Source: Sporosarcina sp. ACRSM (GTDB lineage: Bacteria > Bacillota > Bacilli > Bacillales_A > Planococcaceae). Taken from it: a stretch of DNA of 64,000 nt. Location: assembly GCF_022346545.1 (NCBI RefSeq), contig NZ_JAKRNU010000005.1, positions 62,001-126,000 of the forward strand. Direction: 5' to 3'. The notes below the pieces were generated by a model that was not told the origin of the DNA, did no database searches, and worked only from the letters and a program-made list of their open reading frames with translations. A program made the position numbers and the translations under genes. Shown here piece by piece: positions 39,388 to 48,184 of the stretch (position 1 is its first letter; the number at the start of each line of letters is the position of its first letter).

Positions 39388-40068
39388 TTACAGTTCGAAT
39401 AGGTCTCCCGCTTCCAGCACTTTCACTTCATGGCCTTTGACAAGTGCTCTGAATGTCTCTGGATCCTGTTTGATTGGTGGGAATGTATTGAAGTGAATCG
39501 GCACGGCCAATTTCGGATTCAGCAATTCAACGGCATGCGCCGCATCTTCCGGTCCCATTGTAAAATTATCCCCAATCGGAACAAACGCCACATCAATCGG
39601 ATGTCTCTTACCGATCATCTCCATGTCACCGAACAATGATGTATCCCCTGCATGGTAAATCGTCTTCCCTTCTGCAGTAAACAAAATTCCTGTTGGCATC
39701 CCGGTATAGATGATTTCATTATCTTCTGTCGTATAGGACGAACTATGGAAGGCCTTTGTAAACTTCACCGTTCCAAATTCAAATTCACATGCGCCTCCGA
39801 TGTTCATGCCATGCGTTTTTATCCCTTGCCAGCCGAGATAGACGGCCAGTTCATTCGGTGCAATGACGAGTGCATCGCTCGCTTTCGCAATTGCTACTGT
39901 ATCGCCGACGTGGTCATTATGTCCGTGCGTCAGCAAAATCGCATCGGGTTTCTCCTCATCGACTTTCAAATCGGTCAATTGATTACCTGTGATAAACGGA
40001 TCAATCAGAATGGTATGATTGCCAGTTTTAATTTTCACTATAGAATGTCCATGATATGAAATTTGCAT
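39388..40068 (-). CDS. ytkL: UPF0173 metal-dependent hydrolase (YtkL)
   Basis: This is a metallo-beta-lactamase-fold protein of 226 residues. The start at 40068 has GGAGGG upstream and yields [13 protein letters not shown]; the first metal motif is [10 protein letters not shown], followed by YHAGDTS and PIHFNTFP at the third site. The substrate is not known. The shared name comes from B. subtilis synteny. Confidence 0.92.
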   Translation of the reverse strand: MQISYHGHSIVKIKTGNHTILIDPFITGNQLTDLKVDEEKPDAILLTHGHNDHVGDTVAIAKASDALVIAPNELAVYLGWQGIKTHGMNIGGACEFEFGTVKFTKAFHSSSYTTEDNEIIYTGMPTGILFTAEGKTIYHAGDTSLFGDMEMIGKRHPIDVAFVPIGDNFTMGPEDAAHAVELLNPKLAVPIHFNTFPPIKQDPETFRALVKGHEVKVLEAGDLFEL

Positions 40069-40173
40069 TGAAAAATCCCTCCATCTTTTTAGCCTATATG
40101 ACATTTTTCGTTATATGACCGAAAAATCCTCTTTTTTGTTATAATTAATGAAGTTAAAGAGGAGGAATTTATA

Positions 40174-41268
40174 TTGAGTAAAGTAGAGGAAATTCAGCAA
40201 TATTTAGAGCGAGAAAATTTAGATGCTGCATTTATCACTACCCCCGATAATGTATTTTACGTTTCGGGCTTTCACAGCGATCCACACGAAAGATTGCTCG
40301 GTGTCATGGTATTCAAAGATGCGGAGCCTTTCCTTATTAGTCCATTGATGGAAGTGCCGGATGTGAAGGCGGCTGGCTGGTCTTTTGAAGCAATCGGGCA
40401 TGAAGATACAGATGATGCTTGGGAAATCGTCAAACAGGCGGTACAAAAACGCGGAGACCTCCCTGCTACCATCGCCATCGAAAAATCCCATTTAACAGTG
40501 GAGCGGCTCGAGCGCATGACTGAACTATTTCCAGAAGCTACTTTCTCCAGACTCGATGAACAATTGAATGGGATGCGTAATATTAAAAGTGAAGACGAGC
40601 TGGAAAAACTGCGAAAAGCAGCACAACTGGCGGATTATGCCATTGAAGTCGGCTGCAAGGAAATCGCGGAAGGTAAAACGGAACTGGAAATTCTAATGGC
40701 TATCGAATTTGAAATGAAGAAAAAAGGTGCCGAAAAGATGTCTTTCGACACGATGGTCCTTTCTGGTCCTAAAACAGCGTCCCCCCACGGAACGCCCGGC
40801 GATCGGAAAATTCAAAAAGGCGATTTCATCCTGTTTGATCTAGGAGTCGTCTATGAAGGCTATTGCTCGGATATTACGCGGACCGTTGCGTTTGGCGAAC
40901 CTAGCGATGCACAACGCGACATCTATGAGACGGTCCGAAAGGCGGAACAAGCGGCTATCGACCTCGTCCGACCTGGCGTCAAAGCGATGGAAATCGATAA
41001 AGCGGCACGGGATGTTATCGACCAAGCCGGCTATGGTGAATATTTCACACATCGCGTCGGTCACGGTCTCGGTATCTCCGTCCATGAATATCCATCCGTC
41101 ACAGGGACTAATGAACTTAAACTTGAAAAAGGAATGGTCTTCACAATCGAACCTGGCATCTATCATCCGGAAATCACCGGTGTTCGGATTGAAGATGACG
41201 TAGCCGTCACGGCAGACGGTGTGGAAGTCCTTACGAAATTTCCGAAAGAACTTGTCATTATTCAGTGA
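40174..41268 (+). CDS. Xaa-Pro dipeptidase, M24B family
   Basis: This cytosolic proline peptidase has 364 residues. It has an N-terminal creatinase-like domain (1-130) and a pita-bread catalytic domain with the dinuclear metal ligands in FILFDLGVVYEGYCSDITRT (two Asp), HRVGHGLGISVHEYP (His), FTIEPGIY (Glu) and GVRIEDD (Glu). It starts with TTG after GAGGAGG. It runs divergently from ytkL and ends at a bidirectional terminator. Confidence 0.93.
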   Translation: MSKVEEIQQYLERENLDAAFITTPDNVFYVSGFHSDPHERLLGVMVFKDAEPFLISPLMEVPDVKAAGWSFEAIGHEDTDDAWEIVKQAVQKRGDLPATIAIEKSHLTVERLERMTELFPEATFSRLDEQLNGMRNIKSEDELEKLRKAAQLADYAIEVGCKEIAEGKTELEILMAIEFEMKKKGAEKMSFDTMVLSGPKTASPHGTPGDRKIQKGDFILFDLGVVYEGYCSDITRTVAFGEPSDAQRDIYETVRKAEQAAIDLVRPGVKAMEIDKAARDVIDQAGYGEYFTHRVGHGLGISVHEYPSVTGTNELKLEKGMVFTIEPGIYHPEITGVRIEDDVAVTADGVEVLTKFPKELVIIQ

Positions 41269-41278
41269 AATTAGAACT

Positions 41279-41330
41279 GGGGCTGTCCGGAAAGTCTGTA
41301 ACAACCGACTTTCTGGACAGCCCCTTCTTT
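41279..41330 (+). terminator. Bidirectional terminator, peptidase / siderophore operon
   Basis: GGGGCTGTCCGGAAAGTC and GACTTTCTGGACAGCCCC form an 18-bp stem with one GT pair, followed by TTCTTT. A related stem (GGGCTGTTC-GGAA) ends ald at 46187-46240. Confidence 0.85.
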
Positions 41331-41394
41331 ATCAACGAAAAGATGCATGTGAGCTAAGGTTAATCTCTGAACGGCTACTATAATTCAGCGTTTT

Positions 41395-42192
41395 TTATTG
41401 ATTGGTAAAACGAATGGCTCGGCTCATGGTCGTCGGGACGACGGATGCATGATTCTCTTCAGGTGCACAGTAGAAGGTGCACTCCAAATTTTCCAGTTGC
41501 GCTGCTTCCAATCGTTCGACTAATCGTTTCGCATCGTCTACCATAAATCGCTCCTGCTCACCAACGGCGATGAAAAGCCGTTGTACCCCGTTCTTTTCCA
41601 TCCGCTCAAGAAACTGCTCCATATAGTGAAGCAATTCATAGTCATTCCACCAAATCGATGGACTGATAGTAAGATAAGTCTGAAAGGCAGTCGGCTTTGT
41701 GAACAGCGTAAATAGCGTAAAAAGTCCGCTAAGCGAATGACCGTATAATGCTTGTTTCCTTTCATCTACGCGATAACGACGTTCGATTTCAGGTTTTAAA
41801 CGGGTTTCTAAAAACGTCAAGAATTTTAGCGCTCCTCCATGTTCCCTTTCCACATTCAACCGTTTTAGACGCTCCGGATAATGATAGGCTTTAGCAGGCG
41901 CAGTAAAATCATAAAAGCGCCGTTTGGAAACTTCCTCGTCTTCTCCCGGATGGCCAATACCGACTACAATCGCTGCTTTTACAAACGTTTTAGGTGCATT
42001 TTTAGATTGTAAACGGATTGCATCCCGCGCAAATTGGAAATAAGCATTGCCATCCAGTACATATAAAACCGGATAGCCCTCTTCAGGCGAAGGAGACTTG
42101 GGCAATGAAACGCTTATATCGTATGTGTCCCCCATTTCTTCAGAGTAGCAGGACCAAGTTTCCGTGTGTTCTAATGTAACTTTATCGTTCAT
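41395..42192 (-). CDS. Alpha/beta-hydrolase siderophore esterase (BesA/IroE-like)
   Basis: This 265-residue serine esterase has GYPVLYVLDGNAYF and the nucleophile elbow GHSLSGLF; a likely catalytic histidine is in EENHASVVP. The esterase-D/enterochelin esterase family cleaves the lactone backbone of imported trilactone siderophores, freeing iron. The start overlaps the ATPase stop (ATGA), so it is the last gene of the Fur-controlled uptake operon. This strongly supports a bacillibactin- or enterobactin-like substrate, but I cannot read the exact substrate. Confidence 0.85.
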   Translation of the reverse strand: MNDKVTLEHTETWSCYSEEMGDTYDISVSLPKSPSPEEGYPVLYVLDGNAYFQFARDAIRLQSKNAPKTFVKAAIVVGIGHPGEDEEVSKRRFYDFTAPAKAYHYPERLKRLNVEREHGGALKFLTFLETRLKPEIERRYRVDERKQALYGHSLSGLFTLFTLFTKPTAFQTYLTISPSIWWNDYELLHYMEQFLERMEKNGVQRLFIAVGEQERFMVDDAKRLVERLEAAQLENLECTFYCAPEENHASVVPTTMSRAIRFTNQ

Positions 42193-42998
42193 CTCGCTTC
42201 TGCCTCCTCTAGCAATGCATCATAACCAAAGCACACCGGCGAACCATTTTCAGGATCAATCATAATGCGCGCATCGATATGAAACACTTTCTTCAACACC
42301 TCTTTTTCCAGAATTTCTTCTGGTGAACCAGTAGTAACGATTTCCCCATCGCGCATTGCGATGATGTGATGTGAGAAACGGGCTGCGTGATTGATGTCAT
42401 GAAGCACCATGACAATCGTGCAATGATGCTCACGATTGAGACGCTCTACAATTTTGAGCACTTCTAATTGGTGAGCGAGGTCCAAATAAGTCGTCGGTTC
42501 ATCCAACAGCAAAATGCTCGTTTCTTGCGCAAGTGCCATCGCAAGCCAAACCTTTTGGCGTTGGCCACCTGACAACTGCGCAATTTCCCGATCCCGAAAT
42601 GCTGTTGTTTTCGTGATTTCCATCGCCCATTCAATCACTTCCATATCTTTCTTCGATAAAGCACCCGTGTTTTTCCGTTGTGGAAAACGGCCGTAAGAAA
42701 TGAGTTCTTCCACTTTCAATTGCAAAGGCGCTTCTGGATTTTGGGAAAGGAGAGCAAGTTGTTTTGCGATCTCTCTCGTCGAAATCGATTTCATATCCTG
42801 CTCCTGTAAAAGCACCTTCCCGCTCTGCTGCTTTAAAATCCGGCCGACCGTTTTCAACAGTGTCGATTTTCCGCAGCCATTCGGGCCGATGATCGTTGTG
42901 ATTTTCCCTTTCTGGATGGTCGTACTCAAATCGGAAAAAACCGTGAACTTGTCATAGCCTGACGTTAATCGTTCCGCTCGAATAATAGTTGCAGTCAT
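42189..42998 (-). CDS. Iron-siderophore ABC transporter ATP-binding protein
   Basis: This is an ABC ATPase of the FecE/FhuC class, with 269 residues. Walker A is GPNGCGKST, the Q-loop is LLSQNPEAP, the signature is QLSGGQRQK, Walker B is ILLLDEPT and the H-loop is VLHDINHAARF. It drives the two permease subunits encoded just upstream. It lies 15 bases after the permease gene. Confidence 0.95.
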   Translation of the reverse strand: MTATIIRAERLTSGYDKFTVFSDLSTTIQKGKITTIIGPNGCGKSTLLKTVGRILKQQSGKVLLQEQDMKSISTREIAKQLALLSQNPEAPLQLKVEELISYGRFPQRKNTGALSKKDMEVIEWAMEITKTTAFRDREIAQLSGGQRQKVWLAMALAQETSILLLDEPTTYLDLAHQLEVLKIVERLNREHHCTIVMVLHDINHAARFSHHIIAMRDGEIVTTGSPEEILEKEVLKKVFHIDARIMIDPENGSPVCFGYDALLEEAEAR

Positions 42999-43013
42999 CT
43001 AAGAATTCCCCTT

Positions 43014-44045
43014 TTACGCTTTTGATTTCACCAACAAATATAGAAAATAAGGCACACCGAGAATGGCCACAATGATGCCGACCGGGATTTCCGCAGGAGC
43101 GAACAGTGTCTTGGCGATGTAATCGGAAATAATGACTAAAAACATCCCAACCGCCCCACTTATAGGAATGACAAATCGATGGTGGATGCCCACAAGTTGC
43201 CTTGCGATATGTGGAGCCATCAATCCGATAAAAGAAATGCTGCCGGATACGGAAACGCATGCACTAATGATACCAACGCTACTAAGAAGCAAGATCGCTT
43301 TTTCTTTTTCAATCTGAATACCAAGGCTTTTAATGGTCGCTTCTTCAAGCTGTAAATAATCCAGTATATAAGCTTTCCTAAAAATAATGGGCAACAAGAT
43401 CAGTAACCAAGGAAGCATGGCAACGATAAACACCCAGTTGGCATTGTAAATACTCCCAGACATCCAAACGGTTGCCATCTCAAAATCACTGGCACGCATC
43501 TTCAGCGAAATATACATGGAAAGGGCGCCGAAGCCCGAACTGATTGCAATACCTGTTAAAATCAGACGCTGTGTATCCAATTTGCCGTTGCGCCACGCAA
43601 AACTATAAATAATGAGGGCGGCAACTAACCCACCGACAAAACCGAAGACAGGCATGATTAAAATCGAAAACCAGTTCGAGGTGCCCGATACAACAAGTTG
43701 CATCTGGAAGAAGAACATAAAAAGAACGATGGATGCTCCAGCGCCGGCGTTGATGCCTAAAATCCCCGGATCAGCCAATCCATTCCGGGTAATCCCCTGC
43801 ACGACCGTACCTGCTATCCCTAATCCCAATCCAACAAGTGCCGCAATGACAATCCGTGGAAGACGGAAATGGAAAATGACCAAGTCAAAATTAGGATCCG
43901 GGTTCACACGGAACAATGTAGTGATAATCTCCTTGACAGTCATATCAAACGTACCGTTCGTCAGATGAATGTAAATAGAAAAGCAGATGAGCGCGATTAA
44001 AGCGGTGATCATCATCACAAATCGATTGCGATGCTGTTTAAGCAC
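43014..44045 (-). CDS. Iron-siderophore ABC transporter permease, second subunit
   Basis: This is a FecCD-type permease of 343 residues with about 9-10 hydrophobic segments. GLGLGIAGTVVQGITRNGLADPGILGINAGAGASI is the family signature, and the coupling-helix region is GSISFIGLMAPHIARQLVG. The GTG start at 44045 overlaps the first permease by eight bases and follows GAGGGGG. Confidence 0.93.
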   Translation of the reverse strand: MLKQHRNRFVMMITALIALICFSIYIHLTNGTFDMTVKEIITTLFRVNPDPNFDLVIFHFRLPRIVIAALVGLGLGIAGTVVQGITRNGLADPGILGINAGAGASIVLFMFFFQMQLVVSGTSNWFSILIMPVFGFVGGLVAALIIYSFAWRNGKLDTQRLILTGIAISSGFGALSMYISLKMRASDFEMATVWMSGSIYNANWVFIVAMLPWLLILLPIIFRKAYILDYLQLEEATIKSLGIQIEKEKAILLLSSVGIISACVSVSGSISFIGLMAPHIARQLVGIHHRFVIPISGAVGMFLVIISDYIAKTLFAPAEIPVGIIVAILGVPYFLYLLVKSKA

Positions 44046-45069
44046 GGCGTTCGCCCCCTCTCGTACGGATTAAATAGAGGAAAAATGGAACCCCGATTAA
44101 CGCAGTTACAACACCGACCGGCGTTTCAAACGGAAAGTTGATAAAACGGCTCGCTACATCACAAAGGGCTAAAAAGACCCCTCCGATAATCGCGGAACAC
44201 GGAATGACGAAGCGATAATCCACACCTACCAAAAATCGGGTGATATGCGGGATGATCAATCCGACAAAGCCGATTTTTCCAACGAGCGCCACTGCCGTTC
44301 CCGTCAAACAGACGACAATCAAAATACTGATCGCTTTCACCCATTTTGTCCGCTGTCCAAGACTGATTGAAATATCTTCACCAAGCGATAAAATCGTGAT
44401 GGATTTGGCGATGATCAAGGCAAGGATAAGTCCCCCTACACCTAATGGCAAAGCAAGGACAAGTGTATCCGGGTCTACCTTATGGATTTTTGAGTTATAC
44501 CAGAAACTCATATCTTGTGAAACTTGAAAGTATGTAGCGAGAACAGCCGATAAACTGCTCAGAAATGTCCCGATAACCGTCCCAATAATAGCCAAACGTA
44601 CGGGGGATAACCCGTTGCGCATCAACGAACCAAAACCGAATACGATACCCGCTCCAAGAGCTGAACCGATCATCGAAAAGAGAATCATTGTGAAATTCGA
44701 CATGCCTGGATAAAAAATCATGCAGATGGTAATGACAAAGGCGGAACCATCCGTCACCCCCATGATGGAGGGGGAGGCGAGATAATTCCTCGTCATCCCC
44801 TGCATGATCGCTCCAGATATCGCGAGGAAAGCTCCTACAAGCAAGGCAGCTAGCACTCGAGGTAACCGGGATTGCATAATGATCGCATGATCGACATTCC
44901 CTTCATCATAATGAGCAATCGCTTGCCAAATAGTCGTTAGTTCAATCTCTTTCGTACCGTATAGGACCGATAAGGCAATTGTAAATACGATCAGAATGGG
45001 AGCTAAAGCCAGAATGAAAGTTGGCACAAACTTCGTTTTTTCAAAACGATTCGTCATAACCCTGCACAT
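44038..45069 (-). CDS. Iron-siderophore ABC transporter permease, first subunit
   Basis: This FecCD-type permease has 343 residues and about 10 hydrophobic segments. GAFLAISGAIMQGMTRNYLASPSIMGVTDGSAF and GKIGFVGLIIPHITRFLVG are the family marks. Its start overlaps the stop of the binding-protein gene (TAATG). A second ATG four codons later is the alternative start. Confidence 0.93.
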   Translation of the reverse strand: MCRVMTNRFEKTKFVPTFILALAPILIVFTIALSVLYGTKEIELTTIWQAIAHYDEGNVDHAIIMQSRLPRVLAALLVGAFLAISGAIMQGMTRNYLASPSIMGVTDGSAFVITICMIFYPGMSNFTMILFSMIGSALGAGIVFGFGSLMRNGLSPVRLAIIGTVIGTFLSSLSAVLATYFQVSQDMSFWYNSKIHKVDPDTLVLALPLGVGGLILALIIAKSITILSLGEDISISLGQRTKWVKAISILIVVCLTGTAVALVGKIGFVGLIIPHITRFLVGVDYRFVIPCSAIIGGVFLALCDVASRFINFPFETPVGVVTALIGVPFFLYLIRTRGGERRA

Positions 45070-46043
45070 TACTCGGAAAGTTTTTCAACAGCAGCACTTA
45101 AGAACATCACTTTACTCCAAGCTGTACCACCTTGTGCCATCGGGTCCACAACGTTGACAAAAAGTTGATCGTTCTTTACAGCATCAATGCTTTGGAAAAT
45201 TGGATTGTTCACTATCTCATCTAGCAGAGCTGGATTATCATCGTTTTCACTTTGTTCGAACTGTAAGAAAATCATATCCGGATTGACATCGGCCAATGTT
45301 TCAAATGATATTTCTTCTTGTGCGGCAGTTGAAGTAATCAATTCTGGAACTTTCAATCCAAGATCTTCATACAAAACAGGATTTAAATAGACATCTGCCG
45401 GATAAACGAACAAGCTTCCACGACGGACACGTATGACGTAAGCTTCTTTATCTTCTACCGATGAAGCAAGGGTCGCTTTTGCCGCTTCAGCATCCGCTTG
45501 GTAATCGCTAATAATTTTTTCGGCTTCCGCCTCTTTACCGGAGAGCTGGGCCATTAGGAGCAAGTTGTCTTTCCAATCTGTAGAAATATGCGATATAGGA
45601 ATCATCGTGCCAATTTTGTTTAAGTTTTCAACAACTTCCTCTTGGAATTTCGATGTACCTAAAATAACATCTGGTTTCAATGAAAGAATCGTTTCATAAT
45701 TGGGTTGTGTTTTCTCCCCAGTTGAAACTGCACCAGCCAAATCGGTGGCAAGGTAGTCCGGTAGATCACCTGCAATCGTCACTACACCAATCGGCTTAAC
45801 ACCAAGTATTGCAGCGTCCTCCATCGATTCTAAACTTGCAGTAATGATATTTTTCACTTCTGCAGGTACGGTATAAGATTCCCCAAGATATGTAATCGTT
45901 TGTTCTGTTGCAGTTCCTTCCTCTTGTGCAGTTTCTACTTTCGAAACGTTTTCTTCTTCAGAACCTTTCGTTACATCCTTATTCCCACACGCGACAAGAA
46001 AAGTCGCTGCTAGCCCAACTGTCAAAAGTTTTTTCATATTCAT
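45069..46043 (-). CDS. Iron-siderophore ABC transporter substrate-binding lipoprotein
   Basis: This is the periplasmic-type binding protein of the FecB/FepB/TroA fold, with 324 residues. The signal ends at lipobox LVAC, with Cys19 as the lipid-bearing residue. TITYLGESYTVPAEVKNIITAS leads into the family domain, and EMMFLQFEQSE-like text (DMIFLQFEQSENDD) is in the C-lobe. It is first in the operon, under a perfect Fur box. Confidence 0.94.
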   Translation of the reverse strand: MNMKKLLTVGLAATFLVACGNKDVTKGSEEENVSKVETAQEEGTATEQTITYLGESYTVPAEVKNIITASLESMEDAAILGVKPIGVVTIAGDLPDYLATDLAGAVSTGEKTQPNYETILSLKPDVILGTSKFQEEVVENLNKIGTMIPISHISTDWKDNLLLMAQLSGKEAEAEKIISDYQADAEAAKATLASSVEDKEAYVIRVRRGSLFVYPADVYLNPVLYEDLGLKVPELITSTAAQEEISFETLADVNPDMIFLQFEQSENDDNPALLDEIVNNPIFQSIDAVKNDQLFVNVVDPMAQGGTAWSKVMFLSAAVEKLSE

Positions 46044-46110
46044 TCGATTCTTCTCCTTTAAGTAATTAATATGTAATGGATATAAGCAGGCCTACTTATA
46101 CCCCCTCAAT

Positions 46111-46125
46111 TGATAATGATTATCA
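46111..46125. promoter_or_regulatory. Fur box upstream of the siderophore operon
   Basis: TGATAATGATTATCA matches the 7-1-7 Bacillus Fur consensus TGATAATNATTATCA at every fixed position, 68 bases upstream of the first gene. Confidence 0.9.
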
Positions 46126-46186
46126 GTATCACTTAAAATCTACCGTATCTTCTATGTAGTTGTCAATAGAGTTATGCAGAAAATAG

Positions 46187-46240
46187 CAAAAAGGGCTGTT
46201 CCGGAAGATCAGTTTTCACTGATTTTCCGAACAGCCCTTT
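46187..46240 (-). terminator. Terminator of ald
   Basis: AAAGGGCTGTTCGGAAAATCAG pairs with CTGATCTTCCGGAACAGCCCTTT around TGAAAA, with one bulge, and is followed by TTGC on the minus strand. Confidence 0.8.
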
Positions 46241-46256
46241 ATCTTCATTCAGCAGC

Positions 46257-47372
46257 TCATTTCAATAATGTCTCTGCCGGTACGTATTCAAATCCTCGTG
46301 CTTCGGCTACTCCTTGATGCGTAACATATCCTTCTAATGTGTTTAAGCCTTTTTGCAAGGAATGGTTATCCAAGCATGCTTGTCGATATCCTTTATTGGC
46401 AATTTGAAGTGCATAAGGAACCGTGACGTTTGTCAAAGCAATCGTAGAAGTTTGCGGCACAGCCCCTGGCATATTTGCGACTGCGTAATGGACGACACCG
46501 TGCTTGACAAAAATCGGATCATCATGCGTCGTCACACGATCAGACGTCTCAAAAATCCCGCCTTGGTCGATCGCAATATCAACAAGAACCGATCCTGGTT
46601 TCATCGATTTGATCATTTCTTCCGTAACAAGTTTCGGCGCTTTTGCCCCAGGAATCAGTACTGCACCGACTACGAGATCGGCTTCTCTCACCGCATTTGA
46701 TATATTGAATGGGTTCGAAACAAGTGTCTGAATGTCATTCCCGAAAAACTCATCCAAATGACGAAGTCGCTCAACAGACAAATCGAGTACCGTGACTGCC
46801 GCTCCCATGCCAACCGCGGCCTTGGCAGCAGTTGTCCCCGCTTGCCCACCGCCAATGATAGTCACATTGGCACGCGGGACACCCGGTACACCGCTTAGTA
46901 GAATCCCTTTACCACCATGCGTTTGTTGTAAATATTGCGCACCGATTTGCGTCGCCATGCGACCTGCAACTTCACTCATCGGTGCTAAGAGAGGCAGTGT
47001 TTTATTTTCTAGCTGAACCGTTTCGTATGCGATTGCTATAACTTTCTTTTCCAGAAGCACTTTTGTCAGCTGCTCTTCAGACGCCAAATGCAAATAGGTG
47101 AAAAGAATGAGCCCTTCACGTAAGTAATCATATTCTGAAGCGGCCGGCTCCTTTACCTTCATCACCATCTCTACATCCCATGCCTCAGCTGCGGACGGAA
47201 CAATTTTCGCCCCTGCCTGGATATATTCTTCATCCGTGAAGCTCGAGTTTAGACCTGCGCCTGTTTCAATAATGACTTCATGACCTGCTGTTTTTAAATT
47301 AAAAACGCCCGCTGGTGTCATGGCGACACGATTTTCATTATTTTTAACTTCTTTTGGAACACCGATTCGCAT
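46257..47372 (-). CDS. ald: Alanine dehydrogenase
   Basis: The enzyme interconverts L-alanine and pyruvate with NAD. It has 371 residues of the AlaDH/PNT family. The N-terminal [23 protein letters not shown] holds substrate residues; the Rossmann turn is [17 protein letters not shown]. The start follows AGGAGG by nine bases. It is a single gene with its own terminator. Confidence 0.97.
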   Translation of the reverse strand: MRIGVPKEVKNNENRVAMTPAGVFNLKTAGHEVIIETGAGLNSSFTDEEYIQAGAKIVPSAAEAWDVEMVMKVKEPAASEYDYLREGLILFTYLHLASEEQLTKVLLEKKVIAIAYETVQLENKTLPLLAPMSEVAGRMATQIGAQYLQQTHGGKGILLSGVPGVPRANVTIIGGGQAGTTAAKAAVGMGAAVTVLDLSVERLRHLDEFFGNDIQTLVSNPFNISNAVREADLVVGAVLIPGAKAPKLVTEEMIKSMKPGSVLVDIAIDQGGIFETSDRVTTHDDPIFVKHGVVHYAVANMPGAVPQTSTIALTNVTVPYALQIANKGYRQACLDNHSLQKGLNTLEGYVTHQGVAEARGFEYVPAETLLK

Positions 47373-47667
47373 TACAATTCCTCCTAAAGAACATGTTTGT
47401 TAGTGTAATTGAGTATTGAATCTAACCGTCAGAAACCAACGTAGCTACCATTTTAGCAGAAAGTCGTCATTTTGGCTTCATTTTCAGAAAAATACGGAAT
47501 ATTCAACCGTGTATTTTTTCATGAACATTTGTAAAGCAAATTCCATATATCGTAACAATATTGTCGAATCTCGACGAATTTCAAATTTTTTTTTAGAAAA
47601 TTAAAAGGAATTTTCTCTTAACTCTCGAAATATTAATAATAACAACTAAAGAATGGAGTGGGAAAGG
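47373..47667. other. ald-usp intergenic region
   Basis: This AT-rich spacer of 295 bases separates divergently transcribed ald and the stress protein gene. No ORF or convincing consensus promoter could be placed in it, although both genes must start from here. A poly-T tract (near 47587-47594) is the only visible oddity. Confidence 0.5.
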
Positions 47668-48117
47668 ATGACACTAGTTTATAATCAAATTCTTGTAGCA
47701 GTGGATGGATCAAAAGAATCGGAATGGGCGTTTAAAAAGGCAGTAGCAATCGCTGATCGAAATGAGGCCACTTTGAATTTGATCAATATCATCGATACTC
47801 GTTCATATGCATCTGTTGAAGCTTATGATCGGTCGATTGCAGAACGGGCTCAGAAATTCTCTGAAGAACTGCTGAACAAATACAAAGAAGAGGCTCTGCA
47901 ATCGGGCGTGACAAATGTCAATATTCTTGTTGAATATGGTTCTCCTAAAACAATGATTTCCAAAGACATCGCCAAGAAATTGAATGCTGATTTGATCATT
48001 TGTGGTGCGACTGGTTTGAATGCAGTTGAACGCTTCCTGATCGGTAGTGTCTCTGAAAATATCGTTCGCTCAGCGAAATGTGATGTACTGGTCATCCGCA
48101 CGCCTGAAGAGCATTAA
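47668..48117 (+). CDS. Universal stress protein (UspA fold)
   Basis: This 149-residue protein starts at the ATG at 47668, nine bases after GGAG. The UspA core is VAVDGSKESEWAFKKAV, and the ATP-binding motif is complete in CGATGLNAVERFLIGSVSENIVR (G-x2-G-x9-G-S). It is a cytosolic stress-endurance protein of unknown target. It stands alone before a terminator. Confidence 0.93.
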   Translation: MTLVYNQILVAVDGSKESEWAFKKAVAIADRNEATLNLINIIDTRSYASVEAYDRSIAERAQKFSEELLNKYKEEALQSGVTNVNILVEYGSPKTMISKDIAKKLNADLIICGATGLNAVERFLIGSVSENIVRSAKCDVLVIRTPEEH

Positions 48118-48142
48118 GCAAGAAATGTGTTTAAAGCAAAGA

Positions 48143-48176
48143 GAGTTGTCCTGCATTTGTCGGACAACTCTTTTTC
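48143..48176 (+). terminator. Terminator of the stress protein gene
   Basis: GAGTTGTCC and GGACAACTC pair around TGCATTTGTC, followed by five T residues. Confidence 0.85.
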
Positions 48177-48184
48177 TTAATTGG

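Noticed and set aside
40140..40160. TATAAT as the -10 of the Xaa-Pro peptidase promoter
   Set aside because: A good -10 is visible, but no -35 at 16-18 bases could be found, so no promoter is claimed.
41279..46240. Terminal inverted repeats of a transposon carrying the siderophore operon
   Set aside because: Each hairpin is a complete stem with a T tail next to a stop codon, so terminators explain them more simply. No transposase is present.
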